64,000 bases of DNA from Acetobacter lovaniensis (lineage in GTDB: Bacteria > Pseudomonadota > Alphaproteobacteria > Acetobacterales > Acetobacteraceae), in assembly GCF_014207635.1 (NCBI RefSeq), contig NZ_JACHIE010000001.1, positions 1 to 64,000 on the forward strand. Reading direction: 5' to 3'. Below the pieces are notes generated by a model that was given only the letters and a program-made list of their open reading frames with translations, did not search any database and was not told where the DNA came from. A program made the translations under genes and the position numbers. Positions 55,410 to 64,000 of the stretch are shown here, in pieces; within the stretch, counting starts at the first letter, position 1; each line of letters starts with the position of its first letter.

Positions 55410-58106
55410 ATGCTGAACAAGACTTTTGAGCCTGCACAAACAGAAAACCGGCTGTACGACCTGTGGGAAAGCAAGAAGGCTTTCTCTGCCCAGCCAGCAA
55501 GCGACAAAAAACCTTTTACCATCATGATCCCGCCACCCAACGTTACCGGCACCCTCCATATGGGCCATGCGTTGACCATGACCTTGCAGGATACCCTGAT
55601 CCGCTGGAAGCGCATGCAGGGGTTTGACACCCTTTGGCAGCCCGGCACGGACCACGCCGGCATTGCAACGCAAATGGTTGTCGAGCGCACACTAGCAGCC
55701 GAGGGCAAAACAACCCGGCAGGATATGGGCCGCGATGCCTTTATTGAGCGCGTGTGGCAGTGGAAGGAAGAATCCGGCGGGGGCATTACCCGCCAGCTGC
55801 GCCGCCTTGGTGCATCGCTCGACTGGCCGCGTGAGCGCTTTACCATGGATGAAGGCCTCTCCCGCGCAGTCAAGGAAGTCTTTGTTTCCCTCTACAAGGA
55901 TGGTCTGATTTATCGGGACAGACGGCTGGTCAACTGGGACCCCGCATTCCGCTCCGCCATTTCTGATCTGGAGGTGGAAAGCAAGGATGTCGCGGGCAAC
56001 CTATGGTACATCCGCTATCCGGTTGAAGGGCAGGGCGACGCAACCATTACTGTTGCCACCACTCGCCCCGAAACCATGCTGGGCGACACGGCCGTAGCTG
56101 TTCATCCCGAAGATGAACGTTACAAGGGCCTGATTGGCAAATTTGTTCGCCTGCCCCTGACAGGCCGCCTGATCCCGATTGTGGCGGACGAACATTCCGA
56201 CCCGGAAAAAGGGACAGGTGCGGTCAAAATTACGCCTGCGCATGACTTTAATGACTTTGAAGTCGGCCGCAGGCACCAGCTCCCCATGCTCAGCATTCTG
56301 GACGAGCAGGCCCGCATTGTGCTGGACGAGATAGAAGAAGAACTCAGCGCGCAGGATGGTCTGGCCGACCCCGCCTTTGTTCGCTCACTTGCTGGCACCA
56401 CGCGAGAAGAGGCACGCAAGATTATTGTCGCCAAGCTGGAAGAAACCGGCTGGCTGGAAAAAATTGAACCCCATCGCCATCAGGTTCCCCATGCGGAACG
56501 CGGGGGGGCTGTTATTGAACCCCGCCTGACCACCCAGTGGTATTGCGATGCTGGCAAACTAGCGGGGCCTGCCATTGAGGCCATTACCTCTGGCCGGGCC
56601 AGCTTTATTCCCAAACAGTGGGAAAATACCTTTTTTGCATGGATGCGTGACATCCAGCCCTGGTGCATTTCCCGCCAGTTGTGGTGGGGGCACCGCATCC
56701 CCGCATGGTATGGGCCGGACGGCCATGTGTTTGTTGCCCATGACGGTGAAGACGCGCAGCAACAGGCTCAGGCGCATTACGGCAAGGCAGAACCCCTGAC
56801 ACAGGACGAAGACGTACTGGATACGTGGTTCTCGTCTGCGCTATGGCCGTTTTCAACGCTTGGCTGGCCGGACAAAACACCCGAACTCGACCGGTATTAC
56901 CCAACGGATGTTCTGGTAACCGGCTTCGACATCATTTTCTTCTGGGTCGCCAGAATGATGATGATGGGCCAGCACTTCATGCACGATGTGCCTTTCCGCA
57001 ACATCTTCATCCACGGTCTGGTGCGCGATGAGCACGGGCAGAAGATGTCCAAAAGCAAGGGCAACGGCATTGATCCGCTGGAGCTGATCGAGGATTACGG
57101 CGCAGACGCCATGCGCTTTACCATTTGCGCACTAACCGGCATTGGGCGGGACGTCAAACTCGGCCGCAAACGGGTGGAAGACTATCGTTCCTTTATTACC
57201 AAGCTCTGGAATGCCGCCCGCTTTTGCGAAATGAATGGCGTGCGTGCCCCCGTCAACTTTGACCCCACACAGGTCCAATCCCCTCTGGGCCGCTGGATTC
57301 TGGCCGAAGCCACAACCGCCATTGCCGAGGCAACCCGTGCGCTGGATGCCTATCGTTTTGATGAATATGCACTGACCTGCTACCGCTTTGTCTGGAACCG
57401 CTTCTGTGACTGGTTCCTGGAATTTGCCAAGCCGGTCTTTAATTCCGCCAATGATCAGGAAGCAGCAGAAATCCGCGCCGTTGCAGGCCATGTATTGGGC
57501 GTTATCTTGCGTCTGCTGCAGCCTGTTGTGCCATTTGTAACAGATACACTGTGGCATGAATTCGGCTTTGGTGAGGAAGGCAGCCTGATAGCCGCGCAAT
57601 GGCCTGAACCCATTGCCCCCACCGGTGCAGACGAAGCCGTAGCAGAATGCGGGCAGATCATTCGCCTGATTACGGAAATCCGCACGGTTCGGGCGGAAAT
57701 GAACGTTCCGCCGTCACAGACGGCCCCTGTTCTTCTCAAGGATGCAGCGCCACTAACGCTGGAACGCATTGGCCGGTGGCAGGAAGCCATCTGCCGCATG
57801 GCCCGCGTAACACAGACAAGCTCGCTTGCCGGGGATATTCCCAAAGGCTCTGCTCAGGCTGTTGTGGATGAAGCTACGGTCATCATCCCACTGGAAGGGC
57901 TGATTGATCTGGCCGTTGAACGCGAGCGTCTGACAAAAGAACTGTCCAAAGCGGAAGATGAAGTCGCCAAGACCGAAAAAAAACTCGGGAACGAAAACTT
58001 TGTCAGCCGCGCCAAACCAGAAATCGTGCAGGAAATGCGTGATCGTCTGGAAAGCCAGCAGGGCGAATGTGTACGCCTCAAAGCGGCCCTGTCCCGCATA
58101 GCCTGA
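55410..58106 (+). CDS. valS: Valine--tRNA ligase
   Basis: 898 residues from ATG 55410 (GGATAAAT upstream), a normal ValRS N-terminus (MLNKTFEPAQTENRLYDLW). Class I synthetase: HMGH (HIGH motif, residues 50-53), KMSKS (near 545), editing domain in between with TTRPETMLGDTAV. The anticodon-binding domain and C-terminal coiled coil (LTKELSKAEDEVAKTEKKL) complete the enzyme. It charges tRNA-Val in the cytoplasm. Confidence 0.97.
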   Translation: MLNKTFEPAQTENRLYDLWESKKAFSAQPASDKKPFTIMIPPPNVTGTLHMGHALTMTLQDTLIRWKRMQGFDTLWQPGTDHAGIATQMVVERTLAAEGKTTRQDMGRDAFIERVWQWKEESGGGITRQLRRLGASLDWPRERFTMDEGLSRAVKEVFVSLYKDGLIYRDRRLVNWDPAFRSAISDLEVESKDVAGNLWYIRYPVEGQGDATITVATTRPETMLGDTAVAVHPEDERYKGLIGKFVRLPLTGRLIPIVADEHSDPEKGTGAVKITPAHDFNDFEVGRRHQLPMLSILDEQARIVLDEIEEELSAQDGLADPAFVRSLAGTTREEARKIIVAKLEETGWLEKIEPHRHQVPHAERGGAVIEPRLTTQWYCDAGKLAGPAIEAITSGRASFIPKQWENTFFAWMRDIQPWCISRQLWWGHRIPAWYGPDGHVFVAHDGEDAQQQAQAHYGKAEPLTQDEDVLDTWFSSALWPFSTLGWPDKTPELDRYYPTDVLVTGFDIIFFWVARMMMMGQHFMHDVPFRNIFIHGLVRDEHGQKMSKSKGNGIDPLELIEDYGADAMRFTICALTGIGRDVKLGRKRVEDYRSFITKLWNAARFCEMNGVRAPVNFDPTQVQSPLGRWILAEATTAIAEATRALDAYRFDEYALTCYRFVWNRFCDWFLEFAKPVFNSANDQEAAEIRAVAGHVLGVILRLLQPVVPFVTDTLWHEFGFGEEGSLIAAQWPEPIAPTGADEAVAECGQIIRLITEIRTVRAEMNVPPSQTAPVLLKDAAPLTLERIGRWQEAICRMARVTQTSSLAGDIPKGSAQAVVDEATVIIPLEGLIDLAVERERLTKELSKAEDEVAKTEKKLGNENFVSRAKPEIVQEMRDRLESQQGECVRLKAALSRIA

Positions 58107-58168
58107 ACAAACAGGCCCCACGAACCCGACATATTCGTGGGGCCACCTGACCGAAGGGGATCATACGC

Positions 58169-58690
58169 ATGGCGGAAACAGCAGTGCTGGGGGGAGGTTG
58201 CTTCTGGTGCCTGGAAGCCGTTTATCGCCAGATGCGTGGCATAACCTCAGTTGTTCCCGGTTATGCGGGTGGCACGGTTTTACACCCCATATACCAGCAG
58301 GTCTGCTCCGGGCAAACGGGGCATGCCGAGGTTGTACAGTTGGAATGGGACCATTCCGTGCTGACTTACCGCCAGATACTGGACTGCTTTTTTACACTCC
58401 ATGACCCCACAACCCTGAACAGGCAGGGGCACGATGTGGGAAGCCAGTATCGGTCCGTAATTTTTTACACGTCCCCGCAGCAGCGCGACATTGCCCAGAA
58501 CGCCATAAGCAGCATCACGGATAGCAATTTATGGGGGGCAAAACCCGTAACCGAAGCGCTACCACTGGATACGTTCTGGCCAGCGGAACCCGAACATCAT
58601 GATTACTACGCCAAGCACCCGTATGCCGGGTACTGTCAGGCTGTTATTGCGCCCAAAGTCGCCAAGGCCCGGCGGCTCTTGGTGCCATGA
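58169..58690 (+). CDS. msrA: Peptide methionine (S)-S-oxide reductase
   Basis: 173 residues. GGCFWC (near 9-14) holds the catalytic Cys. GYAGG, GHAEVVQLEWD and FFTLHDPT are the other MsrA signatures. HPYAGYCQ near the C-terminus carries a possible resolving Cys. It repairs oxidised methionine. GAAGGGG precedes the ATG. Confidence 0.95.
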   Translation: MAETAVLGGGCFWCLEAVYRQMRGITSVVPGYAGGTVLHPIYQQVCSGQTGHAEVVQLEWDHSVLTYRQILDCFFTLHDPTTLNRQGHDVGSQYRSVIFYTSPQQRDIAQNAISSITDSNLWGAKPVTEALPLDTFWPAEPEHHDYYAKHPYAGYCQAVIAPKVAKARRLLVP

Positions 58691-58710
58691 TGTTACAAGC
58701 TGGGGAATAA

Positions 58711-60066
58711 CTACTCGCGGCTGTCATCTGGCAGAAAAAAACGGTCGCTCTCTTCATCATAGTCAAACAGTTCTGCAAAACGGGTCCAGCCGATAATGGT
58801 CTGGAGTGTCTGCCGCGCATAATCGGGGGACATGCAGGCTTCCAGCTCGTCACGGAAGCGCTCGGCTTTAACGTTATGCGTCGGACGTTCATCCAGCAGG
58901 GTACAAATCATTTTAACCAGAGGCACATGGTGCCTGAGCGCATGGCCCATAATGGCTTTGCGCTCATCCAGATCACTCAATACAAAATGAACGCCCTCGT
59001 TGGTCAGCAGGATGTCTCCATCCTCCAGTTCGGCCAAGGCCAGCAGTTCCAGAGATTCCCCAAGCGGGAACAGATCATCCAGTTCAAGCTGTAATTTTTC
59101 TGCAAGAACCGGCAGATCCGCTCTCCCGTTCAGGGGAGGCGCGGCCAGAGCCTCCATCATGCCGATCATCATGGTAATGGATACGGGCATCAAAGCCCGG
59201 AACCCCGGCGCCACGGAAGATGCCGAGGAGGAGCGATGCATCAGATCCGCTTCCGAGATAATCGGCGCACGCTGTGTCATCAGTGCATAAATATGATCGA
59301 CCAACTGGCGGAAGGCCGCATCCTCCCGGTTCCGTGGGTGAGGGAAGGGGACAGGCAACACATGGGCAATACGGCCGGGGTTGGAAGAGGAAATCACAAT
59401 CCGGTCACACATCAACACGGCTTCTTCAATGTTGTGTGTCACAATCAGCATGCTCTGCACGGGCAGTTTGTTGTCTGACCAAAGCTCGACCAGATCGGTC
59501 CGCAGGTTTTCGGCAGTCAGAACATCCAGTGCGGAAAACGGCTCGTCCATCAACAGCAGGGCGGGGTTGACAACGAGTGCCCGGGCAAGCCCCACGCGCT
59601 GCTGCATACCGCCAGAAAGTTCCTTGGGCCATGCATTTTCGTACCCACCGAGGCCGATCAGGTCGATTGCACTTTCCACCAGCGGATCACGCTCAGCGGC
59701 AGGTACACCCTTTGCATCCAGACCAAGAGCCACATTTTCTTCAATGGTCATCCACGGGAAAAGGGCAAAGGACTGAAAAACAATGGCAACATCGGGTGTA
59801 GGCCCTTTAAGGGGTTCACCTTTCCACAATACCTCGCCCGATGTAGGCGGGAGCAGCCCGGCAATAATCCGCAACAGCGTGGATTTGCCCGACCCGGAAC
59901 GTCCCAGCAGCCCGACAATCTCACCGGCATGGATCGTCAGGTTCACGTCATCAAGCACCTGCACATCCGCAGTGCTGTCCTTATGATAGAACTGCCGGAC
60001 ATTGCGCAGCTCCGCCAGAACTGTCTGTTGCGGCGGAGTACGCCCGGGTTGAGAGGGAAAGACCAT
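58711..60066 (-). CDS. ABC transporter ATP-binding protein with AAA-associated C-terminal domain
   Basis: 451 residues. NitT/TauT-type ATPase: Walker A GRSGSGKST (near 55), Q-loop VIFQSF, signature LSGGMQQRVGLARAL, Walker B LLMDEPFSALD and switch His VTHNIEE. Residues about 320-450 form the additional winged domain found in a subset of nitrate/sulfonate-type ATPases (AAA-associated, C-terminal). It energises the permease encoded immediately upstream on the same strand. Substrate unknown. No substrate-binding protein gene is adjacent. Confidence 0.9.
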   Translation of the reverse strand: MVFPSQPGRTPPQQTVLAELRNVRQFYHKDSTADVQVLDDVNLTIHAGEIVGLLGRSGSGKSTLLRIIAGLLPPTSGEVLWKGEPLKGPTPDVAIVFQSFALFPWMTIEENVALGLDAKGVPAAERDPLVESAIDLIGLGGYENAWPKELSGGMQQRVGLARALVVNPALLLMDEPFSALDVLTAENLRTDLVELWSDNKLPVQSMLIVTHNIEEAVLMCDRIVISSSNPGRIAHVLPVPFPHPRNREDAAFRQLVDHIYALMTQRAPIISEADLMHRSSSASSVAPGFRALMPVSITMMIGMMEALAAPPLNGRADLPVLAEKLQLELDDLFPLGESLELLALAELEDGDILLTNEGVHFVLSDLDERKAIMGHALRHHVPLVKMICTLLDERPTHNVKAERFRDELEACMSPDYARQTLQTIIGWTRFAELFDYDEESDRFFLPDDSRE

Positions 60067-60081
60067 TGCAGGTTAATCCGT

Positions 60082-61827
60082 TCAATTCAGTTTCAGACGG
60101 CGGGAAACATAGTCAGACAAAGGGCGCCATAAAAAAGCGTTCAAGACCATCATAAACAGGCACATGGCAACCGCGCCAAGGGCTACGGCACTGACATCAC
60201 CCCGGGCTGCGGCCATGGCCATAAAGCTGCCAAGACCATGTACATCCAGCGTGGTCTGCCCCCACTGGAGCCACTCCACGGCAATGGCCGCATTCCATGC
60301 GCTGCTGGTCGCAGCCACAAGCCCCGCCAGATAGTGCGGTAAAATCCCGGGCAACAGCACCTTGCGCCACCACAGGCTACCCGTAACATTCAGGTTACGC
60401 GCAGCTTCCAGCAGGTCAGGCGGGTAGGCACTCGCACCAGCCAGCACACCCAGTGCAATATACCACTGCGCCCCCAGCACAATCAGCGGGGATTGCCAGA
60501 ACGTGGGCACAAACGGACACGCCACCAAACCAGCCGCCCATAATGGAAACAGCAGGTTAGCAGGAAAAACAGTGCAATACTGGATCAGCCGCTGCATACG
60601 TCCGGCATAAGATGATTTAAGCCCAAGCCAGACACCAAGGGGTATCCAGATCAGGGAAACCAGCCCCACCATGACAAAAACACGCAGCCCGGTCATACCG
60701 CCACATAGCACAACAGTAAAAAGAACAGGCAACCCATAAGCAGCATGCAGGGATGGCCACGCCAGAACTACAGCAAACAGAGCAACTACAGTGGCTAAAG
60801 CGGCCACAACCCAGCCGCCCCAATGTGTATCTCCATCAACCGTGTGTTCCTGCACATAACGCGCACCTATGGGCAGGCGGCTCAATCTGCGCGCGGCATT
60901 GACACAGAACAGAACACACTGACGGAACAGATGCGTACGCCGCAAAAGCCTGAGAAACCAAGGTTCCACAGGGTGCAGCTCTCCAACCTTGCCCGGCTGA
61001 AAGCGCACCGCCCAGACAGAAAGCGGGCGGAACATAATCTGGTCGAAAACGCCGACAATCACCAACATACAGGCAAGTGCTGCCAGCAGAGCCCCCACAT
61101 TGCGCTCACAGGCCGCTTGCCGGACATAAGAACCAATGCCCGCAAAAAGCCAGTTATGGCCATCCAGCACCACGCTCTCTGCATACAATGCGGCAAACCA
61201 GCTCCACCCCATGGACAGCATGGTTTTACGCAGGAGTGCAGGAATGGCAAAAGGCACTTCCAACTGCCAGAATTTCTGCCACGACGTTAGGGCAAAGCTG
61301 CAGACCACATCTTCCAGTTCAGCCGGAACGCCATAAAACCGCTGGCAGAGAACCTGCACCATGCCCCAGAACTGACTGCACCAGATGGTCATGACCACCA
61401 CCACCTCTGCGCCCACAGCCTGTGTGGGCATGTGGCTTTGCACAAAAGGCAGAACAAGCAGCGGAATAGCCAGAACAGGGAAAGACTGCCCGACATCCAG
61501 CAAAGGCAGCAGACATTGGGCGGCCCAGCGGCTCCGGAAGATAAGTGCTACGCACAACAGAGCCGAAACAAGGGACAAGCCCAGCCCAAGCAGCATACGG
61601 CCTATAGTCTGCATCGCGTAGTCAGGCAGATACACAAGCCCTAGCGGCAGGGCCTCCACAGCACCAGACAACACGGGAAGATTGGACGGAAGATACGTAA
61701 CGCATAACAGGATAACAGAAAAAACAAGAAACCCGGCAAGCCAGACCCCATGCCTTTTCCCGCAGGATGCGGGCAGTGAGGAACATAACTCAGGAGATAA
61801 CGGAAATTCCTGCTGCCGGTCGTTCAT
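60082..61827 (-). CDS. Fused double ABC transporter permease
   Basis: 581 residues from ATG 61827 (GGGAG 5 nt upstream), overlapping the dut stop by 4 bp. About twelve membrane helices in two tandem BPD-type permease halves (about 70-275 and 370-575), each with an EAA-like loop contacting the ATPase ([18 protein letters not shown] and [18 protein letters not shown]). One chain therefore replaces the usual homodimer. It pairs with the following NitT/TauT-type ATPase. Substrate unknown. Confidence 0.88.
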   Translation of the reverse strand: MNDRQQEFPLSPELCSSLPASCGKRHGVWLAGFLVFSVILLCVTYLPSNLPVLSGAVEALPLGLVYLPDYAMQTIGRMLLGLGLSLVSALLCVALIFRSRWAAQCLLPLLDVGQSFPVLAIPLLVLPFVQSHMPTQAVGAEVVVVMTIWCSQFWGMVQVLCQRFYGVPAELEDVVCSFALTSWQKFWQLEVPFAIPALLRKTMLSMGWSWFAALYAESVVLDGHNWLFAGIGSYVRQAACERNVGALLAALACMLVIVGVFDQIMFRPLSVWAVRFQPGKVGELHPVEPWFLRLLRRTHLFRQCVLFCVNAARRLSRLPIGARYVQEHTVDGDTHWGGWVVAALATVVALFAVVLAWPSLHAAYGLPVLFTVVLCGGMTGLRVFVMVGLVSLIWIPLGVWLGLKSSYAGRMQRLIQYCTVFPANLLFPLWAAGLVACPFVPTFWQSPLIVLGAQWYIALGVLAGASAYPPDLLEAARNLNVTGSLWWRKVLLPGILPHYLAGLVAATSSAWNAAIAVEWLQWGQTTLDVHGLGSFMAMAAARGDVSAVALGAVAMCLFMMVLNAFLWRPLSDYVSRRLKLN

Positions 61828-62303
61828 GACGCTCCCGTTCCTGTACTGCCAAACCCTCCCGCTCCACGTTCGGTTTCGTCCAGATTGTCGCATTCAATCC
61901 AGGTTGCGCGGATAACGGGCGCAATGACAGCCTGCGCAATACGCATGCCGGGCTCAACAACAAACGCTTCCTGCCCTGCATTCATGACAATCACGCCGAT
62001 CTCGCCGCGATAATCTTCATCAATGGTTCCCGGCGCGTTTGGCAGGACAATTCCATGTTTAAGGGCCAGCCCGGAGCGGGGGCGCACCTGCAATTCATAC
62101 CCGGCAGGAAGGGCAATGCTCAACCCGGTTGGGACAAGCCCTCTCTGCCCCGGCTCAAGCAGCATGGGAGCATCAAGAGCTGCCAGAAGGTCCATCCCCG
62201 CAGCACCCTGTGTGGCATATGCTGGCAGGGGGAGGTCCAGTCCATGAGAAAGTCGCCGAACCTTTATACCTACGGTACCAGACGGTTTTTCAGAGACGGA
62301 CAT
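61824..62303 (-). CDS. dut: dUTP diphosphatase
   Basis: 159 residues. Trimeric dUTPase motifs are all present: AAGMDLLA (1), [10 protein letters not shown] (2), [15 protein letters not shown] (3), AQAVIAP (4) and the flexible P-loop-like GAGGFGSTG (5) at the C-terminus. It hydrolyses dUTP to dUMP, protecting DNA from uracil. Downstream of coaBC on the same strand, a common bacterial pairing. Confidence 0.96.
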   Translation of the reverse strand: MSVSEKPSGTVGIKVRRLSHGLDLPLPAYATQGAAGMDLLAALDAPMLLEPGQRGLVPTGLSIALPAGYELQVRPRSGLALKHGIVLPNAPGTIDEDYRGEIGVIVMNAGQEAFVVEPGMRIAQAVIAPVIRATWIECDNLDETERGAGGFGSTGTGAS

Positions 62304-62342
62304 GCACTACTCCTTGGATTTAAACCAGATATTGTATCAGCG

Positions 62343-63569
62343 TTATTCAGAAAGCCAGTCTGTTATCCGCACGGCAAGCTGTTTTGCCACGTCTGCCTTG
62401 CTCATTCTGGGCCAGTGCTCAACGTTACTGGCGGTTATCAGCACAACTTCGTTGTCCGCCCCACCCATATTGCCGGTCTGGGGGCTTACGTCGTTCGCCA
62501 CAATCCAGTCGCACTGCTTGCGCTGACGCTTGGCGGTAGCATGCGCGACGACATTTTCAGTCTCAGCCGCAAACCCTACCACCAGCCGGGGCCTGCCCGC
62601 GCCCGGAGCAGAAAGTTCGGCCAGAATATCAGGGTTGGGCACAAGCTTTATGGAAGGGGCCGCATCAGAGCCACCGGTCTTTTTTATTTTCTGCCCGGCT
62701 TCATGCTCAGGCCGCCAATCGGCCACCGCGGCAGTGCATACCGCCACATCAAACGGCCCGCTCCCCATAACGAGAGCCTGCATTTCCCGCGCGGTTTCGC
62801 ACGCCAGATACGTCACCCCGGCAGGAGGGAGAAGGGATACAGGGCCACTCACCAGAGTAACCCTTGCTCCCATGTCAGCCAGAGCCGAGGCAAGGGCAAA
62901 ACCCTGCTGGCCGGACGACCTGTTGGCAAGGTAGCGCACAGGGTCCAGTGGCTCATGCGTTGGCCCCGCCGTAACCACAATACTACACCCCGCCAGCGGC
63001 CCTGTCTGACATTGTTGCTGGCGGAAAAAAGCCAGAACTGCGTCTTTGATTTCAACAGGCTCAGGCATACGCCCCGGCCCAAACTCGCCACAGGCCATAG
63101 GCCCACTGGCTGGCGGCAGGATATGCACGCCACGTTTGGCCAGCAAGGCAACATTGGCCTGAGTTGCGGGGTGCTCCCACATGCGCACGTTCATGGCAGG
63201 CACGGCCATAACTGGGGCATCGGTTGCAAGGAGCAGTGCTCCGGCAAGGTCATCCGCCAGACCACCGGCCATGCGCGCCAGCAAATTGGCCGATGCCGGG
63301 CAGACAAGCACCAGATCCGCCGAACGTGAAAGGGCGATATGCCCCATTTCCTGCTCGGCTGTCAGGGAGAACAGGTCCGTATGCACCGGCTGCCCGCTCA
63401 GGGCCTGTAAGGTGAGGGGCGTTACAAACTGGCTCCCCCCTTCGGTCAGCACGCACCGGACCTGCATGCCTTCCGCCTGTAGCAGGCGCACCAGTTCCGG
63501 GGCTTTGAAGGCGGCAATACTACCACCAACAATCAGCAGAACCGAACGGGCAGGGGAGGACGCAGACAT
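62343..63569 (-). CDS. coaBC: Bifunctional phosphopantothenoylcysteine decarboxylase/phosphopantothenate--cysteine ligase
   Basis: 408 residues. CoaC half (about 1-185): GGSIAAFKAPELVR opens the flavoprotein; PAMNVRMWEHPAT and the catalytic ACGEFG Cys follow. CoaB half (about 190-405): VTAGPTHEPLDPVRYLANRSSGQQG (in part) binds CTP, and AAVADWRPE and IVANDVS are further markers. Together they carry out two consecutive steps of coenzyme A synthesis. Confidence 0.96.
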   Translation of the reverse strand: MSASSPARSVLLIVGGSIAAFKAPELVRLLQAEGMQVRCVLTEGGSQFVTPLTLQALSGQPVHTDLFSLTAEQEMGHIALSRSADLVLVCPASANLLARMAGGLADDLAGALLLATDAPVMAVPAMNVRMWEHPATQANVALLAKRGVHILPPASGPMACGEFGPGRMPEPVEIKDAVLAFFRQQQCQTGPLAGCSIVVTAGPTHEPLDPVRYLANRSSGQQGFALASALADMGARVTLVSGPVSLLPPAGVTYLACETAREMQALVMGSGPFDVAVCTAAVADWRPEHEAGQKIKKTGGSDAAPSIKLVPNPDILAELSAPGAGRPRLVVGFAAETENVVAHATAKRQRKQCDWIVANDVSPQTGNMGGADNEVVLITASNVEHWPRMSKADVAKQLAVRITDWLSE

Positions 63570-63575
63570 GCCTGA

Positions 63576-64000
63576 TCAGATACGCCAGCCGGAATGGATG
63601 GCCGCAATCCCGCCAGACAGGGACTGATAACGCACATGGGACAGACCAGCCTCGCGGAACATGTCCGCCAGTGTTTCCTGATCCGGGAACATGCGTATGC
63701 TTTCCGCCAGATACTGGTAGCTTTCTCGGTCCTTGGCAACGATCCCGCCCATGGCAGGCAGCACCTTGAAAGACCACGCATCATAAATAGGAGCCAGTGC
63801 GGCAACCTGCACGCGCGAGAATTCCAGACACAAAAAGCGTCCACCGGGCTTGAGCACGCGGCGCGCCTCGCGGATCACGGCCAGCTTGTCCGTGCAGTTA
63901 CGCAAACCGAAGGCGATGGAAACGCGATCTACAGACATATCGCGCACGGGAATAGCTTCGGCATCCACAACGCAGAAGGAAAGATCGGACACCAGACCAC
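63576..64000 (-). CDS. ubiE: Ubiquinone/menaquinone C-methyltransferase UbiE, 5' part outside window
   Basis: The frame is open through the right edge, so only the C-terminal roughly 140 residues are present. DRVSIAFGLRNCTDK and RVLKPGGRFLCLEFS are UbiE signatures, and YQYLAESIRMFPDQ and SLSGGIAAIHSGW close the protein as usual. It methylates the quinone ring using SAM. Its stop is 6 bp from the coaBC start, indicating an operon ubiE-coaBC-dut-permease-ATPase. Confidence 0.93.
   Translation of the reverse strand, partial: GLVSDLSFCVVDAEAIPVRDMSVDRVSIAFGLRNCTDKLAVIREARRVLKPGGRFLCLEFSRVQVAALAPIYDAWSFKVLPAMGGIVAKDRESYQYLAESIRMFPDQETLADMFREAGLSHVRYQSLSGGIAAIHSGWRI

Noticed and set aside
58115..58146. 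A terminator between valS and msrA (GGCCCCACGAA with TTCGTGGGCC).
   Set aside because: The stem has a bulge and no T run follows on either side; kept out of the feature list.
62055..63329. A 424-codon open frame on the plus strand.
   Set aside because: It runs antisense through dut and coaBC, whose motifs are complete; the translated protein is Arg/His/Pro-rich with no domain.

Overview
The window looks like a chromosomal segment of an acetic acid bacterium (Acetobacteraceae, most likely Acetobacter or a close relative). The clues are a heme-PAS GGDEF/EAL protein resembling the Komagataeibacter AxPDEA1 type, an alphaproteobacterial housekeeping block (isoaspartyl methyltransferase family protein, TolC, PopZ, ValS), and genes for acetate, acetoin and formate oxidation. 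No database search was possible. Family names come from motifs and gene order.

Region 1 (1-8.6 kb) is accessory, AT-richer DNA. It holds the 3' part of a type ISP-like restriction-modification/helicase gene, a degenerate DEDD exonuclease, a structured 0.8 kb stretch that resembles a replication origin, a primase-type replication protein, two tandem small-RNA-like units and a small plasmid-type protein. It ends in about 1.2 kb with no recognisable gene. I read it as an integrated plasmid or mobile element remnant.

Region 2 (8.6-17.1 kb) pairs two soluble heme oxygen sensors (PAS-GGDEF-EAL and a globin-coupled chemotaxis transducer). It then has an outer-membrane protein and the aspartate:alanine antiporter/aspartate 4-decarboxylase operon.

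Region 3 (17.4-26.5 kb) is a complete formate respiration cluster: the three subunits of a cysteine-type formate dehydrogenase, fdhE, fdhD and the molybdenum cofactor genes moeA, mobB and mobA. An FNR-type box lies upstream.

Region 4 (26.5-40.5 kb) is a set of stress and transport genes: secreted MRJP-like protein, secreted amidohydrolase, MFS and cation/proton transporters, flavohemoglobin with two NsrR-like palindromes, LysR/pirin/FMN reductase, frmRA formaldehyde detoxification with a clear operator, and a PepSY membrane operon.

Region 5 (40.8-51.2 kb) contains an L,D-transpeptidase with a (GCACCA)13 repeat, pta-ackA, an AcoR-like regulator lacking the AAA+ domain, acoABC, an outer-membrane protein and MntH.

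Region 6 (51.4-64 kb) is mostly core: a deformylase-like protein that has lost metal ligands, tRNA-Cys, the methyltransferase/tolC/popZ/valS series, msrA, an ABC transporter pair, dut, coaBC and the 3' part of ubiE.

The most unusual signals are the tandem promoter-hairpin-terminator units flanking rep, the 47-bp and about 185-bp repeat arrays beside it, the nonsense codon directly after the start of the LysR gene, and several enzymes with altered catalytic residues.
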